Positions 15,353 to 20,996 of a stretch of 22,620 nt of DNA are shown piece by piece. Source of the DNA: a virus; the IMG/VR virus record IMGVR_UViG_3300042539_001655, positions 1 to 22,620 of that record, one strand, 5' to 3'. Every line of letters begins with the position of its first letter. Within the stretch, counting starts at the first letter, position 1. The position numbers and the translations under genes were made by a program. The notes under the pieces are model-generated. The model was not told the DNA's origin, did no database searches, and saw only the letters and a program-made list of their open reading frames with translations.

Positions 15353-15446
15353 CTTTCTCGCTTTCTAGGTTGATTGGCCCACTCACCCCAACCCGTTGAG
15401 GAACAAGTGGAGTAGCCAGTATAGGAACAAATTCCTGATGGTGCAA
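15353..15446 (-). promoter_or_regulatory. promoter, 5' hairpin and purine leader, unit D
   Basis: Minus strand: -35 TTGCAC (15441-15446), 17-base spacer, -10 TATACT (15418-15423). A hairpin CCTCAA-CGGG-TTGGGG (15386-15401) begins about 17 bases after the -10. The leader repeat AGAAAGCGAGAAAG is at 15353-15366, one base before the ATG. Unlike the sister modules, it lies fully in the gap between genes. Confidence 0.68.
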
Positions 15447-15503
15447 GCCAGCTTTGCTTTCTGCGGCTGGGGAGGATGCGGTGGGGGTCTAAGAGTTGAT
15501 AGC

Positions 15504-15965
15504 CTAGTCCTCCTGCGGCTCATCCAGCGGGCCTTGCGCAATCTCAAAGAACACCCGCTCGACCTCTGCCAGCGTCCAGTCGTGGCACTTCATCAGGTGC
15601 CGCATGACATCCGCTCCGCTGAGGTTCTTACCATCGTAGATAAACGCCAGCTCCTGCACCGACTGCGCCTTCGTTGGCACTGAGTTGGCCAGGAAGGCCT
15701 TGCGAGCTTCGTCTGACTCCGTCACCCATAGCTGGCCATACGGGGTGTGGTACCCGCCCAGCTGAATGCGCGCGTCCTCCGGACTGATGCCCTGTGCGGC
15801 CGCGACCTCCTGCACCTGGTCTTCCGCGCCAGGGTTGCGCTTGATCACCCACAGCATCCCCTCCGGGAAGACATCCTTGGACTGAATGCCGTACTTCGTG
15901 CGCCGGTCATGCACAGAGTTCTTCAACGGCTTCGTTAGCCGCATGAGCTTGAGGTACTTTTCCAT
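15504..15965 (-). CDS. phage protein, function unknown (153 aa)
   Basis: A 153-residue protein starting MEKYLKLMRLTKPLKNSVHD. It includes GYHTPYGQLWVTESDEARKAF near 90-110 and an acidic tail ending EPQED. The charge is mixed, with no signal peptide or membrane segment. The ATG overlaps the end of the AGAAAGCGAGAAA leader, so start choice is well supported; a longer frame to 16025 would include the promoter and is rejected. It forms a single-gene unit between the nuclease and the NinX-like operon. I do not recognise a family. Confidence 0.8.
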   Translation of the reverse strand: MEKYLKLMRLTKPLKNSVHDRRTKYGIQSKDVFPEGMLWVIKRNPGAEDQVQEVAAAQGISPEDARIQLGGYHTPYGQLWVTESDEARKAFLANSVPTKAQSVQELAFIYDGKNLSGADVMRHLMKCHDWTLAEVERVFFEIAQGPLDEPQED

Positions 15966-16038
15966 TTCTCGCTTTCTAAGTTGGTGCCAGGACTGCCCTG
16001 GCACCGCAAGTCTATCCAGGTTCAATCGACCGCGTCAA
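15964..16038 (-). promoter_or_regulatory. promoter, 5' hairpin and purine leader, unit E
   Basis: Minus strand: -35 TTGACG (16033-16038), 18-base spacer, -10 TAGACT (16009-16014). A perfect 9-bp hairpin GGTGCCAGG/CCTGGCACC with loop GCAGT (15983-16005) lies at the predicted transcript start; its loop is identical to unit A. The leader AGAAAGCGAGAAAT (15964-15977) runs directly into the ATG. The -35 lies in the last codons of the nuclease gene. Confidence 0.7.
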
Positions 16039-16450
16039 GCATATGCAGCCGCACCAGCTCCCACGGGATCTGCGTCCAGGGCCATGCTGCCAACGGGACA
16101 GTGTCAATGCCCCGCATGGACAGTTCCACTGCCTGTTCGCCGGCATACAGGCGCAGCTCAGAGTGGCTGGTGCGAGTCGCTCCTGGCGGGAAATACTGCA
16201 CCAGGATGTAGGTCGGGCAGTTCATGTCGGCGTGCTTGGCATGAAAGCTCACCTGGTGCGGCGACAGAGCGACCTTGCGCCCGCGTCGCACTACCTTCAG
16301 CTCCACCATCACAAACTCGCCCGGCACCTTGAACGCTACCAGGCAGTCCGGGATGCCCAGGTTCACCCGGGATTCAATCCGGGTAATGTGGCAGGCTGGC
16401 AGGTTTTCCTTCAATCTCTGATAAAGCCCGCTTTCTGGCTTCGATGGCAT
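16022..16450 (-). CDS. VRR-NUC-like nuclease (PD-(D/E)XK fold)
   Basis: A 142-residue protein with the signature of small phage VRR-NUC nucleases: E6 in PESGLYQRL, then GIPDCLVAF with D35, then VELK with E50 and K52, followed by Q66 in SPHQVSFH. PD-X14-ELK with a following Gln is the active site pattern of this family, which cuts DNA using divalent metal. Family members in phages are Holliday-junction or flap-type nucleases, so replication-intermediate processing before packaging is a reasonable guess. The gene starts within the 3' end of the small terminase gene in another frame (77-base overlap), so the two are coupled. Confidence 0.85.
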   Translation of the reverse strand: MPSKPESGLYQRLKENLPACHITRIESRVNLGIPDCLVAFKVPGEFVMVELKVVRRGRKVALSPHQVSFHAKHADMNCPTYILVQYFPPGATRTSHSELRLYAGEQAVELSMRGIDTVPLAAWPWTQIPWELVRLHMLDAVD

Positions 16451-17129
16451 CTTCGCCCTCCTTAATTGCCTGGCGAGTTATATCCCGCAGCTGCCTGCCT
16501 TCTTCCGACCAAGGATCTTCCGCATAGTCACGGGGTTTCTTTGGCGCCGGTAATTCCGGTTTCACATCCGCTGCCTGCTCAATTTCCTTGGGCGTTACGT
16601 CAATAACCCTACCTGGGTCGCCATACAGACGCTTTATTTCCTCCAGCTTGCGCATGACCTCTTCCTTACTCATGGAATCAATCGTGCCGTGCCGGATTTC
16701 CTTGCGGTCAATATAAATCGTGCCCAGTGCCTGGCCGCGGCGATATTCTGCCTGGACAGCAGCACCATATGCCCCTGCCTGCAGCGCCAGGTCACGGATA
16801 TTCTGCAGATCCCGCATATGCCGTTCCATGGTCGTGCCAAACCGCTCGGCCATATCCTTGCGCAGCTCCTGAATCGCGGCAACGACATGGGGATTCTTTT
16901 CCGGGTTGGTCAGCAGCCTGGCCGACTCCTTCGCCGTCTTGGCAGGCCAGCCGGCCCGGATGGCCGCCTCGGCCATGGTCACCTGGCCATCGCCCATGAC
17001 CAGCTCTTGAACGAACTTCCACTGCTTGGGCGTCAGCACCCTCTTCTTGGTGACTGTGACGGGAGTACGCAGCTTGTCCTCCAACAAGGGGCTATGCCCC
17101 CGGGGCATCTTCGGCAGCTTCGTTGCCAT
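16374..17129 (-). CDS. terminase small subunit
   Basis: A 251-residue DNA-recognition subunit of the packaging motor. Residues about 32-95 match the Terminase_2 type DNA-binding region: LTPKQWKFVQELV, then EAAIRAGWPAKTAKESARLL and NPHVVAAIQELR. A helical middle (about 95-150) probably drives ring formation. Residues about 150-180, with SMSKEEVMRKLEEIKRLYG, resemble the segment that contacts the large subunit. The charged C-terminal tail is rich in Lys/Glu. Start ATG follows AGGAG. It lies directly downstream of the AT-rich non-coding segment at 17142-17522, which may hold its recognition site, and 7.4 kb from the large subunit gene. Confidence 0.87.
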   Translation of the reverse strand: MATKLPKMPRGHSPLLEDKLRTPVTVTKKRVLTPKQWKFVQELVMGDGQVTMAEAAIRAGWPAKTAKESARLLTNPEKNPHVVAAIQELRKDMAERFGTTMERHMRDLQNIRDLALQAGAYGAAVQAEYRRGQALGTIYIDRKEIRHGTIDSMSKEEVMRKLEEIKRLYGDPGRVIDVTPKEIEQAADVKPELPAPKKPRDYAEDPWSEEGRQLRDITRQAIKEGEDAIEARKRALSEIEGKPASLPHYPD

Positions 17130-17178
17130 GTTTGCTCCTAAAAGTGGTACCTAGTAGAAACCCGCACCGTTTTTGGCC

Positions 17179-17203
17179 TTTTAGTAGACTTTTTTAGGGT
17201 CAA
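17179..17203 (-). repeat. inverted repeat, arm 1 (25 bp)
   Basis: Read on the minus strand, this arm is identical over 25 bases to the plus strand at 17369-17393. It begins TTGACCCTAAAAAAG and contains GTCTACTA. Similarity continues with mismatches through CAAAAACG and GCGGG for about 15 more bases outward. Confidence 0.9.
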
Positions 17204-17368
17204 TGAAAAAAAAAAAACAAAAAAATGTCCCGCGCGCGCATTTTATAAGAAATTACACCTGTAGAAGACACGTAATGTACCGTGTAGCTCTAACACGTTG
17301 ATTTCATTCACTTCTTACACCATTACGTCTATTACGTCATTTTTCAAAAACTTTTCACACAAACACAC

Positions 17369-17393
17369 TTGACCCTAAAAAAGTCTACTAAAA
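17369..17393 (+). repeat. inverted repeat, arm 2 (25 bp)
   Basis: This arm is the exact inverted partner of 17179-17203. The two are separated by 165 bases of AT-rich DNA. They point outward in mirror orientation, as expected for paired protein-binding sites around an origin or a packaging start, or for a remnant of inversion. Confidence 0.9.
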
Positions 17394-17522
17394 CGGCAAA
17401 AACGCTACGGGAAAACCCTCGAAAGACCCGCGATCCGCGGTCCTCGGCCCTTTTTGCCCTCTCCACCCCCTCTGAACCTGACTCGAACCTGACAGTGCCC
17501 GGCTCCCGTCCCAACACCCCCC

Positions 17523-17753
17523 TCACTGCTCCATCCCCCGCCACCACACGCCTGTTCCGTTGTCGCCGTCGGCGCTGACGAACTTGGCGGCGAGGGTCGC
17601 GGGGATGACTTCGCCGGCCTCGAAGGCTTCGAGGTTACCGGCTTCCATGCCCATTTCTGGGAGGTGGGTGACGGGGCCGATGAGGGTGTAGGTCGCTCCG
17701 CCCATGGTGACGAAGTACAGCTGGACCATGGGCGGGAGCGAGGAGAGGTTCAT
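17523..17753 (-). CDS. small phage protein, function unknown (76 aa)
   Basis: A 76-residue protein starting MNLSSLPPMVQLYFVTMGGA. Strand-like segments (VQLYFVTM, ATYTLIG) precede an acidic middle (about 32-50), and the end is Gly- and Trp-rich (GVWWRGMEQ). It starts 4 bases after the DUF3310 stop and has no clear ribosome binding site, so translational coupling is likely. It is the last gene before the AT-rich segment. The function is unknown. Confidence 0.72.
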   Translation of the reverse strand: MNLSSLPPMVQLYFVTMGGATYTLIGPVTHLPEMGMEAGNLEAFEAGEVIPATLAAKFVSADGDNGTGVWWRGMEQ

Positions 17754-17757
17754 CTTG

Positions 17758-18237
17758 TTAGACGATGGGGGAGGTTTTTTCCTGGAGTTCGATTTCGCGC
17801 TGGAGGTACCAGGCGGCCTTTTTGATGTCTTCCAGGTAATCCTTTTTGTAGGGTGCCCGGGAGATGTATTTCACGGCGTTGGCCAGGTGGTAATGATTAT
17901 GCAGGCCTTTGGCTTCGATGAAATCGATGGTTTCAATGCCGCCTATTGTGTAGTGCGGGGGGTGGTTGACGTTGTCCACGGGCCGCGGTTCGCGGATATC
18001 GATGGATTGCACGCCGGGCAGGGAATCCAGGAGGGAGTGGATTTTGTCGATATTGACGCCGATTTCTAGGGGGCTGTCGAGGTCCTTTTCCTCTTGTTTT
18101 GCGGCCAGGCGGTCTTTGTTTTCCTTGACCAGGCGGTAGGCCATGGGCAGCGAGGCGCCGAATTTGGCGTGGATATCGCGTGCGGTGGCGTCGGGGTTTT
18201 TGGCCAGGTAGGCGCGGACTTTTTTGGAGATGGTCAT
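17758..18237 (-). CDS. DUF3310 protein with N-terminal helix-turn-helix-like region (159 aa)
   Basis: A 159-residue protein. Residues about 1-45 resemble a small winged or helix-turn-helix segment, with VRAYLAKNPDATARDIHAKF. Residues about 92-150 read as DUF3310: VNHPPHYTIGGIETIDFIEA, then a helical stretch with HYHLANAVKYISRAPYKKD and KKAAWYLQREIE. DUF3310 proteins are common in phages and plasmids, often called SaV-like or nucleotide kinase by annotation transfer, but the biochemical role is not established. The start is the ATG overlapping the Tad2-like stop as ATGA (18234-18237). A longer frame to 18456 overlaps the Tad2-like gene and is rejected. Confidence 0.87.
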   Translation of the reverse strand: MTISKKVRAYLAKNPDATARDIHAKFGASLPMAYRLVKENKDRLAAKQEEKDLDSPLEIGVNIDKIHSLLDSLPGVQSIDIREPRPVDNVNHPPHYTIGGIETIDFIEAKGLHNHYHLANAVKYISRAPYKKDYLEDIKKAAWYLQREIELQEKTSPIV

Positions 18238-18482
18238 TTCGGAGTTCCTTGTTGCGTGTCGGCAGTTGGGATGACGGCGATCCAATCCTCTGCCAACACG
18301 TCGTCGGAGGATGGTGCCCAGGGAAAGTGGCTCACGGCGGAGTGGAAGGTGATGCCGCTGCGGCTGGTGGGGTCGCGCAGGACGTAGGCCCCGGCCCACG
18401 TTGCGCGGGCCACGGGTTGTGAGCGTTTGAGGTAGGGCAGTGCTTCGGCGAAGCACATGCGCCCGGTTGCGGCGTCGTACAT
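18234..18482 (-). CDS. DUF2829/Tad2-like protein, possible anti-defence factor (82 aa)
   Basis: An 82-residue protein that reads as DUF2829: CFAEALPYLKRSQPVARATW at 10-29, a central strand pair around residue 33-50, and the closing PWAPSSDDVLAEDWIAV at 54-70. DUF2829 includes Tad2, which binds and sequesters the cyclic ADP-ribose signal made by Thoeris immunity; some family members also bind CBASS cyclic nucleotides. Typical members are about 80-100 residues. The tail after DWIAV is short and Thr/Gln-rich. The ATG is 4 bases after the stop of the upstream gene and has no ribosome binding site, so it is probably coupled. A start at Met9 cannot be excluded. Function as an anti-defence protein is inference from family. 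Confidence 0.72.
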   Translation of the reverse strand: MYDAATGRMCFAEALPYLKRSQPVARATWAGAYVLRDPTSRSGITFHSAVSHFPWAPSSDDVLAEDWIAVIPTADTQQGTPK

Positions 18483-18486
18483 GGGG

Positions 18487-18696
18487 CTAGAAGTTTTCGG
18501 TGTAGAACTCGTCGAGCAGATCGGCCAGCTCACTGGCGCTGAACTCGCCGCCTTCGCCGGCGTTGAGGCCGTGCTCGACGCAGATGAGGACTTTGCCGTT
18601 GCGGGGCTCGAAGATCCGCAGATCGCCCAGGAGGATGCTGGGGCGTTGCGGGGCGATGTGGATGTTGGAAAGATTGACAACAGGGTCGTTTTTCAC
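18487..18696 (-). CDS. small phage protein with GTG start, function unknown (69 aa)
   Basis: A 69-residue protein reading (V/M)KNDPVVNLSNIHIAPQRP at the start. A strand-rich first half (SILLGDLRIFEPRNGKVLICV) precedes a helical, acidic end, SELADLLDEFYTENF. The start is GTG, supported by AAAGGAG seven bases upstream within the leader module. It opens the operon that also encodes the Tad2-like and DUF3310 proteins. A start further upstream would pass the promoter. No family recognised. Confidence 0.78.
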   Translation of the reverse strand: MKNDPVVNLSNIHIAPQRPSILLGDLRIFEPRNGKVLICVEHGLNAGEGGEFSASELADLLDEFYTENF

Positions 18697-18700
18697 GGGA

Positions 18701-18759
18701 TTTCTCCTTTCTAAGGTAGGTTTCGGCGGATTCTACGAAGAATTCTCTACTTTATGCAA
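18701..18759 (-). promoter_or_regulatory. promoter and purine leader, unit F (no hairpin)
   Basis: Minus strand: -35 TTGCAT (18754-18759), 18-base spacer, -10 TAGAAT (18730-18735). The leader AGAAAGGAGAAA (18701-18712) is one base shorter between the two AGAAA units than in the sister modules and contains a true AGGAG ribosome binding site. I see no convincing hairpin at the transcript start. The -35 overlaps the stop codon of the 309-residue gene. Confidence 0.68.
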
Positions 18760-19681
18760 CTGGGGCGGTGAGGGCGTAGGTCTTGTGTAGTTTTCCTTGC
18801 ACGCCGGCGTTGACGACGTGGGCGTTGACCCAGATTTTCTTGCCGCTGGGCAGGCGCCGGATGTGGCCACGGCGAAGGTGTTCGCGAGGGGAGCGGCCGG
18901 TGCCAGGCGCAAACGGGATGTCGCCGTCCACGGAGCTTGCGCCGTGTTGGGAGGGCTTGAGGGTCAGGACGCGGTATTCGTCGAAGGGAAGGGCGCCGCG
19001 TTTGAGGGCGCCTTTGTTGGCCTTGCGCACGGGCAGCGCTTCGCTGGAGACGTTGGAGCAGGACAGGGCCTCGATGAGGGAGAAGACGGCCGTGATGGCC
19101 GAGGACATGCCGGTGTAGGCGCTGATGCGCCAGTTGTCCTTGTAGATGTGTTTGGCCATGCCGCCGATGTCGAAGTGGCGCACGCTGGACTGGGAGATGG
19201 CGGGGGCGTCTTTGGGATCGACCTTGGCGGCGTCGAGGACCTCTTGGAGGAACTCGGTGTCCATCTTGGCCTCTTCCACGCCTATGCGGGGGCGGCATTC
19301 GGCGAAGAAGGGCATGAGCATCCACATTTCACCTTTGTGCTTGCTGATGAAGGTGTGGAAGTGGAAGACCAGGATGGCCTCTTTGACCTGGTAGGCCAGG
19401 ACGATGTTCTTGGAGCGGTAGTCGTCGGGCTCGGTGCCGTAGAACTCCAGGGCGACCAGCGGGAAGGGCAGCCGGAAGTCGTCGGGCACGCCTTTGAAGC
19501 CGTCGTCAAAGATGATGCCGTCGTCGGGCATGAGGAATTTAACGGAGTGGGCTGCGTCCTTGAGGATGGCCTTGAGGTGCTTGGGGTACTCGGGCACCTC
19601 GACGGCCTTGGCCTGGGCCCACCAGTTGAGGTCGTCGTGGACTTGACGGAGGAAGTTCAGGGGTTGTGGGTTTGAGTTCAT
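18752..19681 (-). CDS. conserved phage protein, function unknown (309 aa)
   Basis: A 309-residue soluble protein. Strand-rich N-terminal half with FRLPFPLVALEFYG near 66-80 and VLAYQVKEAILVFHFHTF near 95-112. A helical middle has SAITAVFSLIEALSCSNV near 195-213. The strongly basic C-terminal portion contains RSPREHLRRGHIRRLPSGKK near 263-282 and IWVNAHVVNAG. I have seen similar RGHIR-type C-termini in phage hypothetical proteins but know no function. The basic tail suggests nucleic-acid binding. ATG follows AGGA at 4 bases. Its stop carries the -35 of the next promoter. Confidence 0.82.
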   Translation of the reverse strand: MNSNPQPLNFLRQVHDDLNWWAQAKAVEVPEYPKHLKAILKDAAHSVKFLMPDDGIIFDDGFKGVPDDFRLPFPLVALEFYGTEPDDYRSKNIVLAYQVKEAILVFHFHTFISKHKGEMWMLMPFFAECRPRIGVEEAKMDTEFLQEVLDAAKVDPKDAPAISQSSVRHFDIGGMAKHIYKDNWRISAYTGMSSAITAVFSLIEALSCSNVSSEALPVRKANKGALKRGALPFDEYRVLTLKPSQHGASSVDGDIPFAPGTGRSPREHLRRGHIRRLPSGKKIWVNAHVVNAGVQGKLHKTYALTAPVA

Positions 19682-19746
19682 AGGTCCTGTCGAATTCGCG
19701 GAGCGCGGCTAACGCACAGAGTGCCTCCAGCACGCGGAGGAGTTGT

Positions 19747-19878
19747 TCACATGAGTGCTTCTTCAATGTCAGCCTCTGGCCACTGCTTCTTTGGGAGGTT
19801 TCTTTTGCACCAGCGGTCCAGGTCGGCTGGGTTGTATTGACGGAATGGCCAGGTCGGGTAGGGATCCGACGGGCTCAA
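19747..19878 (-). other. protein-like alternate frame overlapping the Cys-rich gene (43 codons)
   Basis: This frame reads SPSDPYPTWPFRQYNPADLD then RWCKRNLPKKQWPEADIEEA, which looks much more like a real protein than the overlapping tail of the Cys-rich frame (Pro-rich, with AGA codons). It has no ATG; a TTG at 19876-19878 is the nearest possible start, without a clear ribosome binding site. It may be the true C-terminus of the Cys-rich protein, reached by a +1 shift near FEP or lost through a one-base change, or a separate small gene. Confidence 0.45.
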
Positions 19879-20086
19879 AGAGGCGAGCTTCGGGCCCGCA
19901 GGGGCCGCGGGTGCGGTTGTCGATACAGGTGCCGATGCCCTTGCTGGCGGTGAAGGGGTTGACGGCGCAGTGCATGACCAGTGCGCCTGAGTACAGGCGA
20001 GGACGGTCGATGCTCGGTCGGTAATGTTTGCATTGCTTGCACGTTTCACGGTCTTTGTCCCAGGTGTACTTCGGCAGGGTGAACAT
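19769..20086 (-). CDS. Cys-rich phage protein, function unknown (105 aa)
   Basis: A 105-residue protein beginning MFTLPKYTWDKDRETCKQCK. The first 70 residues hold six Cys: a CKQC pair at 16-19, one in MHCAVN, one in GTCIDN, one in GPCGPE, with Tyr, His and Asp between. This suggests a metal- or disulphide-bound knot. After ARLFEP the frame becomes Pro/Lys-rich and less protein-like, while a neighbouring frame looks coding, so a frameshift near residue 71 is possible. The ATG lies 2 bases after the upstream stop. No family recognised with confidence. Confidence 0.72.
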   Translation of the reverse strand: MFTLPKYTWDKDRETCKQCKHYRPSIDRPRLYSGALVMHCAVNPFTASKGIGTCIDNRTRGPCGPEARLFEPVGSLPDLAIPSIQPSRPGPLVQKKPPKEAVARG

Positions 20087-20088
20087 GA

Positions 20089-20325
20089 TCAGTCGTTGAG
20101 CTCGTCAATTTCTTTTTGGAGCCGTTTGATGCGGGCGTAGGCGCACTCGTAGTGCTCCGGGCCCCAGAACCAGCAGTTGTGGGCATGTGTGTGCTGTTGG
20201 TTGAGGTAGTCGGCAATTTCCTTGGCCAGCTCGTCTACGGCGGGTTTGACGACGCCGCTGGGCGTGTGGATCGACACGCCACGCAGGACGTCGTGGCAGC
20301 GTTTGAGCAGTTCAGTGTGTTTCAT
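20089..20325 (-). CDS. small phage protein, function unknown (78 aa)
   Basis: A 78-residue protein starting MKHTELLKRCHDVLRGVSIH. A helical first half is followed by NQQHTHAHNCWFWGPEHYEC, with several His and Cys that might bind metal, and a charged helix, IKRLQKEIDELND. The ATG lies inside the last codons of the upstream 70-residue gene (14-base overlap). That gene starts MKHAELARHL, so the two N-termini are similar and may reflect a shared start element or ancient duplication. Confidence 0.8.
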   Translation of the reverse strand: MKHTELLKRCHDVLRGVSIHTPSGVVKPAVDELAKEIADYLNQQHTHAHNCWFWGPEHYECAYARIKRLQKEIDELND

Positions 20326-20524
20326 CTTCGCAGGGGGTGGTGAATTTGAAGACCTCGTCGAGGTTGGCTTTGACGTCCTCGACCTGGATGCCGTACATGC
20401 GGCAGCGGATGGCCAGGGACAGGGTCAGCGCCGTGAGGATGTCCTCCGGCGTTGTGGTCGTGTGCTCCTCACAGAACTCGTGCATGGCACCGTTAAGGTG
20501 GCGGGCTAGCTCAGCATGTTTCAT
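20312..20524 (-). CDS. small phage protein, function unknown (70 aa)
   Basis: A 70-residue acidic protein starting MKHAELARHLNGAMHEFCEE, mainly helical with TPEDILTALTLSLAIRCRMYG in the middle and an acidic end. No signal peptide or clear membrane span. ATGA overlap with the preceding gene (20521-20524) and a 14-base overlap with the next gene indicate translational coupling. The function is unknown. Confidence 0.8.
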   Translation of the reverse strand: MKHAELARHLNGAMHEFCEEHTTTTPEDILTALTLSLAIRCRMYGIQVEDVKANLDEVFKFTTPCEDETH

Positions 20525-20787
20525 TGGAACTCCTTCAGCAGTTTCAAAAATGTCGCGTTAGCGCGGCGGGTCAAGGCGCGGCGCCTGGCGCGCACACCTC
20601 GTGCTTTTTTGATCGGTGGGCGGTACATGAGGATGTCGAAGTACACGCGCGGGACGATGAGCTTGGTGGGTCGCTTCTGAATGGGCCGCATCTCAGCGGC
20701 GTCGTTGAGGAACTGCAGCGCATCGGCCAGGGTTGTATCGTCCAGGAAGGACTTGGGCTTCTGGTTTGCGTTGTGGTCGCCGCTCAT
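20521..20787 (-). CDS. small basic phage protein, function unknown (88 aa)
   Basis: An 88-residue protein starting MSGDHNANQKPKSFLDDTTL. The first half is acidic to neutral and helical (LADALQFLNDAAEM). The second half is strongly basic with IVPRVYFDILMYRPP and KKARGVRARRRALTRRAN, typical of nucleic-acid-binding tails. The chosen ATG overlaps the upstream stop as ATGA (20784-20787); a further upstream in-frame ATG lies inside the previous gene and is rejected. The function is unknown; DNA or RNA binding is inferred from charge. Confidence 0.8.
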   Translation of the reverse strand: MSGDHNANQKPKSFLDDTTLADALQFLNDAAEMRPIQKRPTKLIVPRVYFDILMYRPPIKKARGVRARRRALTRRANATFLKLLKEFQ

Positions 20788-20996
20788 TCCTGCCCCCTTG
20801 CTCTGATGGCGGCTGCTGCGTCCCATGCATGGGTGTTGGCATCTCGATTCCCAACCTCATCACACACCTTCGCACACGCCTCACGCTCGGCCTCCAACGC
20901 CCGGTTCGCCAGTTCCAGCGCATTCTTCAGTCGATGCAGTTCTGCCTCAACCTCTTTAAGTTTGTCGATGGCAGCAAATGTCTTCGCGTGGTTCAT
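20784..20996 (-). CDS. small coiled-coil phage protein (70 aa)
   Basis: A 70-residue protein starting MNHAKTFAAIDKLKEVEAEL. Residues about 8-45 form a predicted coiled coil (LKEVEAELHRLKNALELANR), then EREACAKVCDEV and AAAIRARGQE. Proteins with the EREACAKVCD and AAAIRARG pattern are common small genes in proteobacterial phages, with unknown function. It overlaps both neighbours by ATGA, and its last codons form the CAAGGGGGCAG element that serves as the ribosome binding site of the next gene. Confidence 0.82.
   Translation of the reverse strand: MNHAKTFAAIDKLKEVEAELHRLKNALELANRALEAEREACAKVCDEVGNRDANTHAWDAAAAIRARGQE

Larger units (their letters stand above)
17142..17522. other. AT-rich non-coding segment with inverted repeats (candidate origin, packaging or control site)
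   Basis: No credible gene is present. The segment is much more AT-rich than its surroundings, with an A12 run (17206-17217) and a TTTTATAAG stretch near 17241. A CG-alternating CGCGCGCGC lies between them. ATTACGTC occurs twice (17322-17329, 17331-17338) and ACGTAAT once in the opposite orientation (17270-17276). A 25-bp inverted repeat bounds the centre. GAACCTGAC is tandemly repeated at 17474-17482 and 17485-17493. It lies just upstream of the small terminase gene. Confidence 0.7.

Noticed and set aside
17198-17203. TTGACC in the inverted repeats as a -35 promoter box
   Set aside because: No acceptable -10 hexamer lies 16 to 18 bases downstream on either arm.
17474-17497. Minus-strand GGTTCGAGTC, resembling a tRNA T-loop and thus a possible tRNA or attachment site
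   Set aside because: The flanking bases do not form the T stem and no acceptor or anticodon arm is present. It is part of the GAACCTGAC tandem repeat.
18797-19675. Plus-strand open frame of 292 codons opposite the 309-residue gene
   Set aside because: Gly/Val/Asp-rich mirror translation of a GC-rich gene. The minus frame has a ribosome binding site, promoter context and protein-like composition.
19682-19766. Small gene from a TTG start reading KKHSCEQLLRVLEALCALAA
   Set aside because: No ribosome binding site, and it would have to run deep into the 309-residue gene in another frame where composition turns to Pro/Arg-rich noise.
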